A stretch of 64,000 nucleotides of DNA from Microbacterium yannicii. Lineage in GTDB: Bacteria > Actinomycetota > Actinomycetes > Actinomycetales > Microbacteriaceae. Below, piece after piece: positions 1-7,870 of this stretch. Under the pieces are notes generated by a model. It was not told where the DNA came from. It searched no databases and saw only the letters and a program-made list of their open reading frames with translations. Position numbers and translations under genes: made by a program. The stretch lies in contig NZ_JAMXMB010000003.1 in NCBI RefSeq assembly GCF_024055635.1, positions 1 to 64,000 on the forward strand. Reading direction: 5' to 3'. Position 1 is the stretch's first letter; each line of letters begins with the position of its first letter.

Positions 1-3
1 GGC

Positions 4-96
4 GCGTTTCGTCTCGCTCGTTCCTCGCTCGCTCAACGACCGGGAGAGAGGTTTCGGTCGTTGAGCGAGGGAGCGCCAGCGACCGAGACGAAACGC
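4..96. repeat. inverted repeat downstream of mscL
   Basis: Half-sites GCGTTTCGTCTCG (4-16) and CGCTCAACGACCG (30-42) return reverse-complemented at 84-96 and 55-67, giving a long imperfect hairpin. It lies just past the mscL stop, so it may end that operon's transcript. The same two half-sites occur once more at 19568-19609, so this is a dispersed element rather than a local terminator only. Confidence 0.75.
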
Positions 97-120
97 CTCT
101 CGTCGACGGACTGCGCCAGG

Positions 121-534
121 TCAGCGACCGGGCGTCTTCTCCAGGAGGTCGCGGATCTGGACGAGGAGCTCCTGCTCGGTGGGCAGCTTCGGCTCCTGGT
201 CGGCGGGCGTGATCCCGGCCTTGGCCGCTGCCCGCTCCTTGAGCACGTTCATCGGGTGCACGAAGACGAAGTAGACGACGATCGCGACCGCCAGGAAGGC
301 GATGATCGCGTTGATCAGTTCGTTGATCGGGAACGTCACGGGTCCCCACAGACCGTTCACCGTGATGCCGATGGTGCCGTTCTCGTCCGGCTTCCAGACG
401 AGGGCGATGATCGGATTGATGATGCTCGAGACGATCGCATTCACCACCGCGGTGAACGCGGCGCCGATGACCACCGCAACCGCGAGGTCGATGACGTTGC
501 CGCGCAGAATGAATTCTTTGAAGCCCTTGATCAC
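121..534 (-). CDS. mscL: large-conductance mechanosensitive channel MscL
   Basis: Inner-membrane channel that opens under membrane tension to release solutes after osmotic downshock; it works as a homo-oligomer. The 137-residue length is typical. The N-terminal amphipathic helix ([13 protein letters not shown]), a first membrane helix at about 14-44 beginning [14 protein letters not shown], a short periplasmic loop with the TVNG region, a second helix at about 70-92, and a charged C-terminal helix all match the family. It is the last gene of the apparent operon fthC-fmdB-mscL, 43 bp after fmdB. This gene order next to galU is common in Actinobacteria. Confidence 0.96.
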   Translation of the reverse strand: MIKGFKEFILRGNVIDLAVAVVIGAAFTAVVNAIVSSIINPIIALVWKPDENGTIGITVNGLWGPVTFPINELINAIIAFLAVAIVVYFVFVHPMNVLKERAAAKAGITPADQEPKLPTEQELLVQIRDLLEKTPGR

Positions 535-577
535 GGATACCCCCTAGGTGTCGACCCGCACCGGGGGCTCCGGACGA

Positions 578-877
578 TCAGGATCCGGACGGCGCGGGTG
601 AGGCCTTCGCCTCGGACTTCGATGATGTCGAAGTCGACGAGGAGGCGCCAGTCGCGGCATCCTTCCCCCCGCTCGTGCCGGCGTCGGCGGACTTCGTGCC
701 GGCGCGCGAGTCGGTGCGGTAGAAGCCCGAGCCGTTGAACGTCACGCCGATGGAGCCGTACTCCTTGCGCAGGACGCCGCCGCACTCGGGGCATTCGGTG
801 AGGGTCGGATCGGCGAAGGACTGCACCGCGTCGAAGCGGTGACCGCATTCCTTGCAGGCGTAGGCGTAGGTGGGCAT
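578..877 (-). CDS. FmdB family zinc-ribbon protein
   Basis: Small putative regulatory protein of 99 residues. Four cysteines in two CxxC pairs (residues 8/11 and 29/32) form the zinc ribbon of the FmdB family (MPTYAYACKECG start, then ECPECGG). From about residue 60 the protein is a low-complexity tail rich in Ser, Ala, Thr and Lys, as in many actinobacterial members. It starts 17 bp after fthC and precedes mscL, so the three are probably co-transcribed. The family is named from formamidase-associated genes; what it regulates here is unknown. Confidence 0.88.
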   Translation of the reverse strand: MPTYAYACKECGHRFDAVQSFADPTLTECPECGGVLRKEYGSIGVTFNGSGFYRTDSRAGTKSADAGTSGGKDAATGASSSTSTSSKSEAKASPAPSGS

Positions 878-894
878 GGCTCTCTCGGTGGGTG

Positions 895-1491
895 TCAGCG
901 CCGGGTGGGCGCGAGGGTGATGGTGCGCGTGGGCGTGACGACGCCGGTGACGCGCTGATCGAGTTCGTCGCTCGGGACCTCATCGACGAACTCGGAGTCG
1001 AAGACGACGGCGTACACGGGCGGGCAGCGCTCCATCGACCCGAGGGTCTTGTCGTAGAAGCCGCGCCCCCATCCGAGCCGCATGCCGGTGCTGTCGACCG
1101 ACGCCGCCGGGATGATCAGGAGGTCGACGTCGTTCACGGCGATGGGCCCGAGCAGTTCGCCGACGGGCTCGGGGAGCCCGAACATGCCCTCGGCGATATC
1201 GCCCTCGGGCGTGGCGACCGCCCAGTCGAGCAGGCCGTCGGTGCGCGTCACCGGAAGGAGCACGCGGATGCCGCGGGCCACGGCATCCGTCACGAAGGAA
1301 CGTGTGCCCGGCTCGCTGGTGGTCGACAGGAAGCAGGAGATCGACTGCGCCGCGTGTTCGGCGACGAGGGCGTCGAGCTGAGTGCGGACACCGGCCTCGG
1401 CGAGTTCGCGCGCCTGGGGGGTGATCAGCTGGCGGCGCTCGCGGAGCTCTGCGCGCAGGGCGCGCTTGGCATCGGCGATGGCGTCGGACAT
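895..1491 (-). CDS. fthC: 5-formyltetrahydrofolate cyclo-ligase
   Basis: Converts 5-formyl-THF to 5,10-methenyl-THF with ATP, returning a storage folate to the active one-carbon pool; cytosolic. The 198-residue protein has the N-terminal KRALRAELRERRQ helix, the LLIIPAASVD strand, and the glycine-rich RLGWGRGFYDKTL motif that binds the folate/ATP. The ATG at 1491 was chosen because longer upstream reading runs antisense through galU, and because a -10-like TAGAAT (minus strand, 1504-1499) lies exactly 7 nt before it, suggesting a leaderless mRNA. Divergent from galU. Confidence 0.93.
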   Translation of the reverse strand: MSDAIADAKRALRAELRERRQLITPQARELAEAGVRTQLDALVAEHAAQSISCFLSTTSEPGTRSFVTDAVARGIRVLLPVTRTDGLLDWAVATPEGDIAEGMFGLPEPVGELLGPIAVNDVDLLIIPAASVDSTGMRLGWGRGFYDKTLGSMERCPPVYAVVFDSEFVDEVPSDELDQRVTGVVTPTRTITLAPTRR

Positions 1492-1572
1492 GGTGTCGAT
1501 TCTACGGCGCGCCGCTCCACTCCCGGTCGTGTGCGAAATCCGCCCACGGAGGTGCCCTCTAGACTCGGGGGC
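1492..1572. promoter_or_regulatory. divergent fthC/galU promoters, both leaderless-like
   Basis: For fthC the minus strand reads TAGAAT (1504-1499), 7 nt, then ATG at 1491. For galU the plus strand reads TAGACT (1560-1565), 7 nt, then ATG at 1573. In both cases the start codon falls where transcription would begin. No convincing -35 hexamer was seen for either. Confidence 0.5.
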
Positions 1573-2460
1573 ATGCCTCATTCTCCGATCAAGGCCGTCA
1601 TTCCGGCCGCCGGTCTCGGCACGCGCTTCCTTCCGGCAACGAAGGCGATGCCCAAAGAGATGCTCCCCGTCGTCGACAAGCCGGCGATCCAGTACGTGGT
1701 CGAAGAAGCCGCGAAAGCCGGCATCGACGACATCCTCGTGATCATCGGCCGCAACAAGAACGCGATCTCGAACCACTTCGACTCGGTGCCCGAGCTCGAG
1801 GAGAAGCTGAAGGACAAGGGCGACACCGACCGCCTGCACCGCGTGCTGGAGTCGAGCGATCTGGCCGACATCCACTTCGTGCGCCAGGGTGAGCCCAAGG
1901 GCCTCGGGCACGCCGTGCTGCGTGCCAAGGCGCACGTCGGCAACTCGTCCTTCGCCGTCCTGCTCGGTGACGACCTGATCGACGAGCGCGACGAGCTGCT
2001 CACCACGATGATCGCGGAGCACGAGCGCACCGGTGCCGCCATCATCGCGCTCATGGAGGTCGACCCCGCGCACATCAACCTCTACGGCGTCGCCTCGGTC
2101 GAGTCGACCGACGGCAACGGCGTCGTCAAGGTCAACGGCCTCGTCGAGAAGCCCAACGCCGAGGACGCCCCCTCCAATCTCGCCGTGATCGGCCGCTACG
2201 TGCTGTCGCCGAACGTGTTCGGGATCCTCGAGCGCACGGAGCCCGGCAAGGGCGGCGAGATCCAGCTCACCGACGCACTGCAGGAGCTGGCGGCGGACCC
2301 CGACGGCCCGGGCGTATACGGTGTGGTTTTCCGTGGCCGCCGCTACGACACCGGCGATAGGGTGGACTACATCAAGGCCATCGTGCAGCTGGCGGCGGAT
2401 CGCGATGATCTCGGCCCCGCACTGCGCCCCTGGTTCAAGGATTTCGCGGCGACCCTCTGA
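1573..2460 (+). CDS. galU: UTP--glucose-1-phosphate uridylyltransferase
   Basis: Makes UDP-glucose from UTP and glucose-1-phosphate for cell-wall, exopolysaccharide and trehalose synthesis. The 295-residue protein begins with the nucleotidyltransferase signature AAGLGTRFLPATKAMPKEML (residues about 9-28) and retains PAIQYVVEEA, GLGHAVL and GDD in the sugar-nucleotide pocket, plus EKP and GRY further on. Length and order are typical. The ATG at 1573 gives the canonical N-terminus; the coding frame can be extended upstream but only antisense to fthC. It is followed 36 bp later by rimJ. Confidence 0.96.
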   Translation: MPHSPIKAVIPAAGLGTRFLPATKAMPKEMLPVVDKPAIQYVVEEAAKAGIDDILVIIGRNKNAISNHFDSVPELEEKLKDKGDTDRLHRVLESSDLADIHFVRQGEPKGLGHAVLRAKAHVGNSSFAVLLGDDLIDERDELLTTMIAEHERTGAAIIALMEVDPAHINLYGVASVESTDGNGVVKVNGLVEKPNAEDAPSNLAVIGRYVLSPNVFGILERTEPGKGGEIQLTDALQELAADPDGPGVYGVVFRGRRYDTGDRVDYIKAIVQLAADRDDLGPALRPWFKDFAATL

Positions 2461-2496
2461 TCTTCGGATCCGACGCCGCCCGTTCGAGGGAGTCTC

Positions 2497-3126
2497 GTGG
2501 ATCTGTCGGCTCCTCGCAGGCACGGGTCGGTGGCCATCCGGCTCGTGAAGCAGCGCGACGCGCGCGTGCTGCAGAACGAGCTGCTGTCCAATCGCGGCTG
2601 GCTGCGTCCGTGGGAGGCGACCAGCCCGGACGGGCCGGTCTCCTTCGACATGCGCATGGGCGTCCGTCGGCTGCTCCAGCAGTACCGGGACGGCGCCGGC
2701 GTGCCGTTCGTCATGGAGTCCGACGGTGACATCGCCGGCCAGCTGAACGTGTGGGGCATCGCGCGCGGGTCCCTCGCGTCGGCGACGATCGGCTACTGGG
2801 TGAGCGAGCGGTTCGCGGGCCGGGGCATCACGCCGACCGCCGTGGCGCTCGCCACCGACGTCTGCTTCTCGGAGCTGCGGCTGCACCGCATGGAGATCTG
2901 CATCCGCCCCGAGAACCGCGCCAGCCTTCGCGTGGTCGAGAAGCTGGGGTTCCGCTACGAGGGCCTGCGCCGTCGCTTCATCCACATCGACGGCGACTGG
3001 CGTGACCACTACGCCTTCGCCCTCGTCCGCGAGGATGTGCCCGAGGGCGTGCTGCAGCGCTGGATCTCGGGACGCGCCCCGCAGGATGCGGCCACGGTCC
3101 CGCCTGCCGACCGCCTGCACGCCTGA
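2497..3126 (+). CDS. GNAT N-acetyltransferase, RimJ/RimL type
   Basis: Probable N-terminal acetyltransferase acting on a ribosomal or other protein with acetyl-CoA. The 209 residues contain the acetyl-CoA loop ERFAGRGIT (about 109-117) and the family's C-terminal signature NRASLRVVEKLGFRYEG. The GTG start at 2497 follows a GAGGGAG ribosome-binding sequence. It sits 36 bp behind galU on the same strand, a conserved actinobacterial pairing. The substrate cannot be told from sequence. Confidence 0.85.
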   Translation: MDLSAPRRHGSVAIRLVKQRDARVLQNELLSNRGWLRPWEATSPDGPVSFDMRMGVRRLLQQYRDGAGVPFVMESDGDIAGQLNVWGIARGSLASATIGYWVSERFAGRGITPTAVALATDVCFSELRLHRMEICIRPENRASLRVVEKLGFRYEGLRRRFIHIDGDWRDHYAFALVREDVPEGVLQRWISGRAPQDAATVPPADRLHA

Positions 3127-3325
3127 CCCCATCGGCCGTGCCGATTCGAGCACGGTCCACGGTGGGCCTGCGTGTCCGGTGATTCTGGCCGGTCATGCGC
3201 GGGATCGGGCGTGGCTGTCCGGTCGCTGAATGAGCCCCGGTGCAGGGATGGGATTTGCCTGCGGTGTTGGCGGACACGCCCGCGCGTGCCGGGGGCATCG
3301 GCATCCGTCGCATACCGTGGTCTGC

Positions 3326-4390
3326 ATGGGTGGGCAGGTGTGGGGCGGGGGAGTGATCGTTCTCGTCGCCGTGGGCCTGTGGCTGGTCTATCTGCTTCCG
3401 TCATGGCACAGCCGCCGGCAGTACGACGCGACCGAGCGCAACGCGGTGCGACTGAACCAGGCGTTGCGGGTGCTGGCCGAGACCAGCGAGACGCCGGAGG
3501 AGGTGCGCCTCGAATTGAACGCGCGCACCGCCGCCGCGCAGCAGCGACTCGCCCACCGCGCACTCGCGGAGCGCGAGCATGCGGCGCTCCACGAGGCCCG
3601 CGTCGACCTCGAGCGCGCCCGCACCGAGCGTGAGGTCGCCGAGGCCACCGCGCGCCTTGAGCGCGAACGCGTCCGCACCGAGCGCATCGCGGCCGACGCC
3701 GCCGCTCGGGTGGACCTTGAACGTGCACGCGCCGCGCGCGCCGCAGCCGAGGAGGCTGCGCGCGCCGAGCTCGCCGCCGCACGTGCGATCCCCGCCGCAC
3801 GTCGCGCGCGAGTGCGCCGCGTCTTCCGCCTCGTGGCGACCGCCGTGGGCGTCGGCGGTCTCGGAGTGACCGCATGGGGAGTCTTCGAGACGGTGACGGC
3901 CGGTGCCCAGACGCTGCTGTGGCTGGGCGTCGCGCTCGTCACCGTGTCGGGTCTGACACTGCACCGCCTCTCGCGAGTGACGGCGCGTGCCGCTGCTCGC
4001 GGAGGAGTGGATGCCGCCTCCGGGCGCCAAGGCCGGCTCCGGCGTGCTGCGGAGCTGCGGAGCGCCGCCGAGCTGCAGGACGTCGCGCTGGAGCGCGAGC
4101 CGCGCGAATGGGCCCCGCGGGACCTTCCGCGCCCACTCACCGCGTCGGCCGGCTCTCGAGCAGCAGCGGTGCTGGATGCCGAGGCCGCCCGCGCGGCGCT
4201 GCGACAGGCCGCCCTCGAACAGGCGATGCTGGCCCGCGCCGAGGCGCAGCAGCCCCCGTCGATCGAGACCGCGCGTACCGCCCGCGCGACGTCGGCGGAG
4301 TCGGAATACACCCGTATGGGATACGTCGACGACGCCGAGATCGAGGCTCATGTTCGGCAGCTGCTGAGCCGTCGCGCGGCAGGCGAATAG
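3326..4390 (+). CDS. membrane-anchored coiled-coil protein, function unknown
   Basis: Not recognised beyond an actinobacterial conserved hypothetical found near galU/rimJ. The 354 residues show one N-terminal membrane helix (about 6-25, ending in LLPSW), then a long Arg/Glu/Ala-rich coiled coil (about 35-160) with heptad-like repeats of LERARTEREVAEA type, a pair of membrane helices (about 165-215), and a basic, Ala-rich C-terminal part. The start at 3326 is preferred because TACCGT (3313-3318) lies 7 nt upstream, a leaderless layout, and the 32 residues upstream look non-coding. A role at the cell envelope or division site is possible but is only a guess. Confidence 0.7.
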   Translation: MGGQVWGGGVIVLVAVGLWLVYLLPSWHSRRQYDATERNAVRLNQALRVLAETSETPEEVRLELNARTAAAQQRLAHRALAEREHAALHEARVDLERARTEREVAEATARLERERVRTERIAADAAARVDLERARAARAAAEEAARAELAAARAIPAARRARVRRVFRLVATAVGVGGLGVTAWGVFETVTAGAQTLLWLGVALVTVSGLTLHRLSRVTARAAARGGVDAASGRQGRLRRAAELRSAAELQDVALEREPREWAPRDLPRPLTASAGSRAAAVLDAEAARAALRQAALEQAMLARAEAQQPPSIETARTARATSAESEYTRMGYVDDAEIEAHVRQLLSRRAAGE

Positions 4391-4425
4391 GGCCCTCGGA
4401 GGGGCCCCGTCGATTCGGGACGGGG
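4391..4425 (+). terminator. GC-rich hairpins after the 3326 gene
   Basis: Just behind the stop codon lie GGCCC/GGGCC and then CCCCGTC (4405-4411) pairing with GACGGGG (4419-4425), followed by TTCG. Plausible terminator between the coding gene and the tRNA; there is no T-run. Confidence 0.45.
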
Positions 4426-4456
4426 TTCGAACCGTGATAGTGTTTCTGAGGTTCAC

Positions 4457-4529
4457 GGGCCTGTAGCGCAGTTGGTAGCGCGCCTCGTTCGCATCGAGGA
4501 GGTCAGGGGTTCGATTCCCCTCAGGTCCA
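4457..4529 (+). tRNA. tRNA-Ala (anticodon CGC)
   Basis: Cloverleaf folds by eye: acceptor GGGCCTG (4457-4463) with CAGGTCC (4522-4528), D-arm GCGC/GCGC, anticodon stem CCTCG/CGAGG with loop TTCGCAT giving anticodon CGC, and T-arm with TTCGATT. The acceptor carries the G3-U70 pair that marks alanine tRNAs. The 3' CCA is not encoded (ACCG follows). Confidence 0.95.
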
Positions 4530-4535
4530 CCGGAA

Positions 4536-4563
4536 GAAGGCTCCCGCCATGGCGGGGGCCTTC
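4536..4563 (+). terminator. rho-independent-type terminator after tRNA-Ala
   Basis: GAAGGCTCCCGCC pairs with GGCGGGGGCCTTC across a 2-nt loop (one G-T pair), followed by TGCTTT. Seven bases downstream of the tRNA. Confidence 0.75.
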
Positions 4564-4618
4564 TGCTTTGGCTGATCGGCCAGGCTTTTCGGTACGGTGA
4601 GCTCGACGCGCGGCGGCG

Positions 4619-5536
4619 TCAGCGAGGCGGTGCCGGATACCGCAGTCCGCTGCCCCAGCCGATCTCCCACCCGGCGCTGTCGTCGAAGTAGTCGGCGAAC
4701 GACACGGGCAGCGCATGCTCGGGTTCGACCGCCGCCAGGAGGCCGGCGAACCAGGCCGCGTACTCGGGCGCGTCGTTCGTCGCGGCGAGGCGGGGGAGCG
4801 CCCCCAGGATGAGCGCGGCGACGGCGGGCGGTGTGGTCATGGCGTCGGCGATGCCGCCCGCGAAGTCGGTCGCGGCGCCCGACGTGTAGTGGATCGTCGC
4901 GCCCGGGTCGGCGGCATCCGTCAACACGATGCGGTGATGCATGCCGGAGGGTGCCATGCCGGGCTGCACCCGCAGTCGGTGGAATCCCCGCCGGTGCAGC
5001 TCGCGGACGCCCTGCAGGATGCGGACGGATGTCGTCATCGCGAGTGCCGAGGAGATCTCGTCGTAGGCACGTTCGTCGTGCGCGACGAGGGCGACGCTGT
5101 CGATCGACGTCGCAGGAGTGGCCGCGATCGTGTCGATCGCGGCGGTGATGGCCTCACGCCGCGGCCACCCGTACACGCCCGCGCTGATGAGGGGAAACGC
5201 GATGCTGCGGGCACCCAGATCCTGGGCGACCTCGAGCGAGCGCCGGTAGCAGGATTCAAGCGGCCCGCGGTCGCGTTGGCCGGCCGCATGGTTCGGCCCC
5301 ACCGTGTGCACGACCCACTTCGCGGGAAGCCTGCCCGCGGTCGTCCAGCCGGCGTCACCGGTGGCGAGGCCGTTCGGAAAGCGCGCGATGCAGTCTCGCA
5401 GGATCTCGGGTCCGCCGGCGCGGTGTATCGCCCCGTCGACGCCGCCACCGCCGCGCATGGCGTTGTTCGCGGCGTTGACGATCGCATCGGCCGTCTGGGC
5501 GGTGATGTCGCCGCGGACGGCGATCAGCGTGGTCAC
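4619..5536 (-). CDS. macro-domain protein with extra C-terminal domain
   Basis: Residues 1 to about 165 are a macro domain that binds ADP-ribose derivatives and probably hydrolyses O-acetyl-ADP-ribose or removes ADP-ribose: DAIVNAANNAMRGGGGVDGA binds the ribose, HTVGP and the phosphate loop PLISAGVYGWP follow. Residues about 168-305 form a second part (from TTSVRILQGVRELHRRGF to WGSGLRYPAPPR) that I do not recognise; it has an acidic FADYFDDSAGWEIGWG stretch. GTG start, 10 bp after the hemL stop, so it is probably read as the last gene of the heme operon. Single macro-domain deacetylases are usually about 170-180 residues, so the fusion is notable. Confidence 0.85.
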   Translation of the reverse strand: MTTLIAVRGDITAQTADAIVNAANNAMRGGGGVDGAIHRAGGPEILRDCIARFPNGLATGDAGWTTAGRLPAKWVVHTVGPNHAAGQRDRGPLESCYRRSLEVAQDLGARSIAFPLISAGVYGWPRREAITAAIDTIAATPATSIDSVALVAHDERAYDEISSALAMTTSVRILQGVRELHRRGFHRLRVQPGMAPSGMHHRIVLTDAADPGATIHYTSGAATDFAGGIADAMTTPPAVAALILGALPRLAATNDAPEYAAWFAGLLAAVEPEHALPVSFADYFDDSAGWEIGWGSGLRYPAPPR

Positions 5537-5546
5537 GTGCCCGTTC

Positions 5547-6896
5547 TCAGCCCGTGGTCGCCTCGGCGGCCGCCCGGGCTGCGGCCGGCAGCGCCTCGAC
5601 GATGCGCGCCACAGCGGCGTCGTCGTGGGCGGCCGACACGAACCACGCCTCGAACACCGACGGCGGCAGCGAGACGCCCTGCGCGAGCATGGTACGGAAG
5701 AAGGGCGCGTAGCGGAACGCCTCCTGCGCCTTCACCGTGTCGTAGTCCACCGGCGCCTCCGCGGCGAACTGGATCGAGAACAGGTTGCCGGAGCGCTGCA
5801 CGACGTGCGTGACGCCGGCCTGCGAGAGAGCGGATGCCGCGGCATCCGCGATCGTCGTCGCGGCGGCGTCGATGCGGGCGTAGGCGTCGGCGTCGAGGTG
5901 ATCCAGCGTCGCCCGCCCGGCCGCGACGGCGAGCGGATTGCCGCTCAGCGTGCCGGCCTGGTAGACCGGCCCGAGCGGCGCGAGCAGCTCCATGAGCGCC
6001 GCCGAGCCGCCGAGCGCGGCGAGTGGGAGCCCGCCGCCGACGACCTTGCCGAAGGTGACGAGGTCGGGGGAGAAGGGCACCGGGTCGATGCCGTACCAGC
6101 CCGCGGGTCCGACGCGGAAGCCCGTCAGCACCTCGTCGAGGATCAGCAGCGCCCCGTGCGCGTGGGCGATGTCGGCGAGAGCGGCGTTGAAGCCGTGCGC
6201 CGGTGGAACGATGCCCATGTTGGCAGGGGCCGCCTCCACGATCACGGCGGCGATGTCGGCGCCGCGCGCGGCGAACACCTCGCGCACCGCGTCGATGTCG
6301 TTGTAGGGGATCACCAGCGTCTGCGCGGCGATGGGCGCGGGAACGCCCGCCGAGCCCGGCATGGCCAGCGTCGCGACGCCCGATCCAGCCTCGGCCAGCA
6401 GGCCGTCGGAGTGGCCGTGGTAGTGCCCGGCGAACTTCACGATGAGATCGCGCCCGGTCGCGCCGCGCGCGAGACGGATCGCCGTCATGGTCGCCTCGGT
6501 GCCGGTCGAGACCAGGCGCACCCGCTCGATCGGGTGCGCTTCGACAGGCTCAGCGACCGGGGACCCCGTTTGCTGAGCCTGTCGAAGCACGCGGGCGGCG
6601 ATGAGTTCGGCCAGCTCCGTCTCGCCGGGCGTGCTCGCACCGAAGCCGAGGCCGTGGGCCGCGGCATCCTGCACCGCCTTCACGACGGCGGGATGTGCGT
6701 GCCCGAGGATCGCGGGACCCCACGAGCCCACCAGGTCGACGTACTCGCGGCCCTCGACGTCGGTCACGTACGGACCCGTCGCCGACGCGAAGAACCGGGG
6801 CGTCTCGTGCACCGAGCCGAAGGCGCGCACCGGCGAGTTGACTCCGCCGGGCATCGCGCCGCGCGCGCGGGCGAACTCCTGTGCGTTGGTCGTCAT
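5547..6896 (-). CDS. hemL: glutamate-1-semialdehyde 2,1-aminomutase with in-frame insertion
   Basis: PLP enzyme that turns glutamate-1-semialdehyde into 5-aminolevulinate, second step of the C5 heme pathway. Family landmarks are present: [38 protein letters not shown], and the PLP lysine K284 in [11 protein letters not shown]. The ATG at 6896 overlaps the hemB stop as ATGA, as for other pairs in this operon; a GTG at 6905 is the alternative. At 449 residues it is a little long because residues about 105-120 ([16 protein letters not shown]) are encoded by a palindromic repeat inserted between ARVL and HPIERVR. The insertion keeps frame and all catalytic motifs, so the enzyme is probably active. 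Confidence 0.95.
   Translation of the reverse strand: MTTNAQEFARARGAMPGGVNSPVRAFGSVHETPRFFASATGPYVTDVEGREYVDLVGSWGPAILGHAHPAVVKAVQDAAAHGLGFGASTPGETELAELIAARVLRQAQQTGSPVAEPVEAHPIERVRLVSTGTEATMTAIRLARGATGRDLIVKFAGHYHGHSDGLLAEAGSGVATLAMPGSAGVPAPIAAQTLVIPYNDIDAVREVFAARGADIAAVIVEAAPANMGIVPPAHGFNAALADIAHAHGALLILDEVLTGFRVGPAGWYGIDPVPFSPDLVTFGKVVGGGLPLAALGGSAALMELLAPLGPVYQAGTLSGNPLAVAAGRATLDHLDADAYARIDAAATTIADAAASALSQAGVTHVVQRSGNLFSIQFAAEAPVDYDTVKAQEAFRYAPFFRTMLAQGVSLPPSVFEAWFVSAAHDDAAVARIVEALPAAARAAAEATTG
6539..6587. repeat. palindromic repeat inserted in hemL
   Basis: CTTCGACAGGCTCAGC (6539-6554) and its exact reverse complement (6572-6587) flank a 17-bp middle that itself contains CGGGGACCCCG. 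The two 16-bp arms are perfect. Related single arms occur at 47333-47354 and 59189-59207, and a diverged one at 33143-33163. Confidence 0.9.
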
Positions 6897-7870
6897 CGGA
6901 TCCACTCCGCAAGCTCCAGGGCCCAGTAGGTCAGCACGGCGTCGGCGCCGGCGCGGCGGATGCTGATCACCGACTCCTCGATGGCACGGCGCCGGTCGAT
7001 CCAGCCGTTCGCCGCGGCGGCCTCGATCATCGCGTACTCGCCCGAGACCTGGTAGGCCCAGACCGGGACGGGGCTGGTGGCCGCGGCATCCGACAGCACG
7101 TCGAGGTAGCTCATCGCGGGCTTGACCATGACGATGTCGGCGCCCTCGGCGAGGTCGAGGTCGAGTTCGCGTGCGCCCTCGCGGCGGTTCGCGGGGTCCT
7201 GCTGGTAGGTGCGGCGGTCGCCCTCCAGCGACGACTGGACGGCCTCGCGGAAGGGTCCGTAGAAGGCCGAGGCGTACTTGGCGGCGTAGCCCAGGATGGG
7301 GGTGTTCGCGAAGCCGGCGTCGTCGAGCGCGTCGCGCACGGCGGCGACCTGGCCGTCCATCATGCCCGACAGGCCCAGCAGCTGCGAGCCCGCCTCCGCC
7401 TGCGCCACACCCATGTCGCGGTAGCGCTCGAGGGTCGCGTCGTTGTCGACGTAGCCGTTCGCATCGAGCACGCCGCAGTGGCCGTGGTCGGTGAACTCGT
7501 CGAGGCAGAGGTCGGTCTGCACGACGAGCGCGTCGCCGGCCTCCGCGGCCGCGATGCGGGTCGCGACGTTCAGGATGCCGTCGGCATCGGTCGCGCCGGA
7601 GCCGGTCGCGTCCTTGTGCTCGGGCACGCCGAACAGCATGATGCCGCCGATGCCGGCGGCCGCGGCATCCGTCACCGCCCGCTTCAGGCTCTCGGTCGTG
7701 TGCTGCACGACACCCGGCATCGACGAGATCGGCACCGGCTCGGTGGCGCCCTCGCGCACGAACATCGGGAGGATCAGCTCGGCGGGGTGCAGTCGTGTCT
7801 CGGCGACGAGGCGCCGCATCGCCGGAGTGGCGCGTAGGCGGCGGGGGCGGTCGGAGGGGGCGTACGTCAC
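6893..7870 (-). CDS. hemB: delta-aminolevulinic acid dehydratase (porphobilinogen synthase)
   Basis: Condenses two 5-aminolevulinate molecules to porphobilinogen. The 325-residue protein has the two Schiff-base lysine regions, [16 protein letters not shown] and [10 protein letters not shown], and the C-terminal substrate loop. The usual zinc-site triple-Cys segment reads [14 protein letters not shown] here: the middle cysteine is Asp, which points to a Mg-type or mixed metal site rather than the classic three-Cys zinc site. GTG start at 7870 overlaps the hemC stop as GTGA, and its own stop overlaps hemL, so translation is probably coupled along hemC-hemB-hemL. Confidence 0.96.
   Translation of the reverse strand: MTYAPSDRPRRLRATPAMRRLVAETRLHPAELILPMFVREGATEPVPISSMPGVVQHTTESLKRAVTDAAAAGIGGIMLFGVPEHKDATGSGATDADGILNVATRIAAAEAGDALVVQTDLCLDEFTDHGHCGVLDANGYVDNDATLERYRDMGVAQAEAGSQLLGLSGMMDGQVAAVRDALDDAGFANTPILGYAAKYASAFYGPFREAVQSSLEGDRRTYQQDPANRREGARELDLDLAEGADIVMVKPAMSYLDVLSDAAATSPVPVWAYQVSGEYAMIEAAAANGWIDRRRAIEESVISIRRAGADAVLTYWALELAEWIR

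Noticed and set aside
5547..6896. hemL as a pseudogene because of the inserted element
   Set aside because: The insertion keeps frame, no stop arises, and all PLP and substrate motifs are intact.
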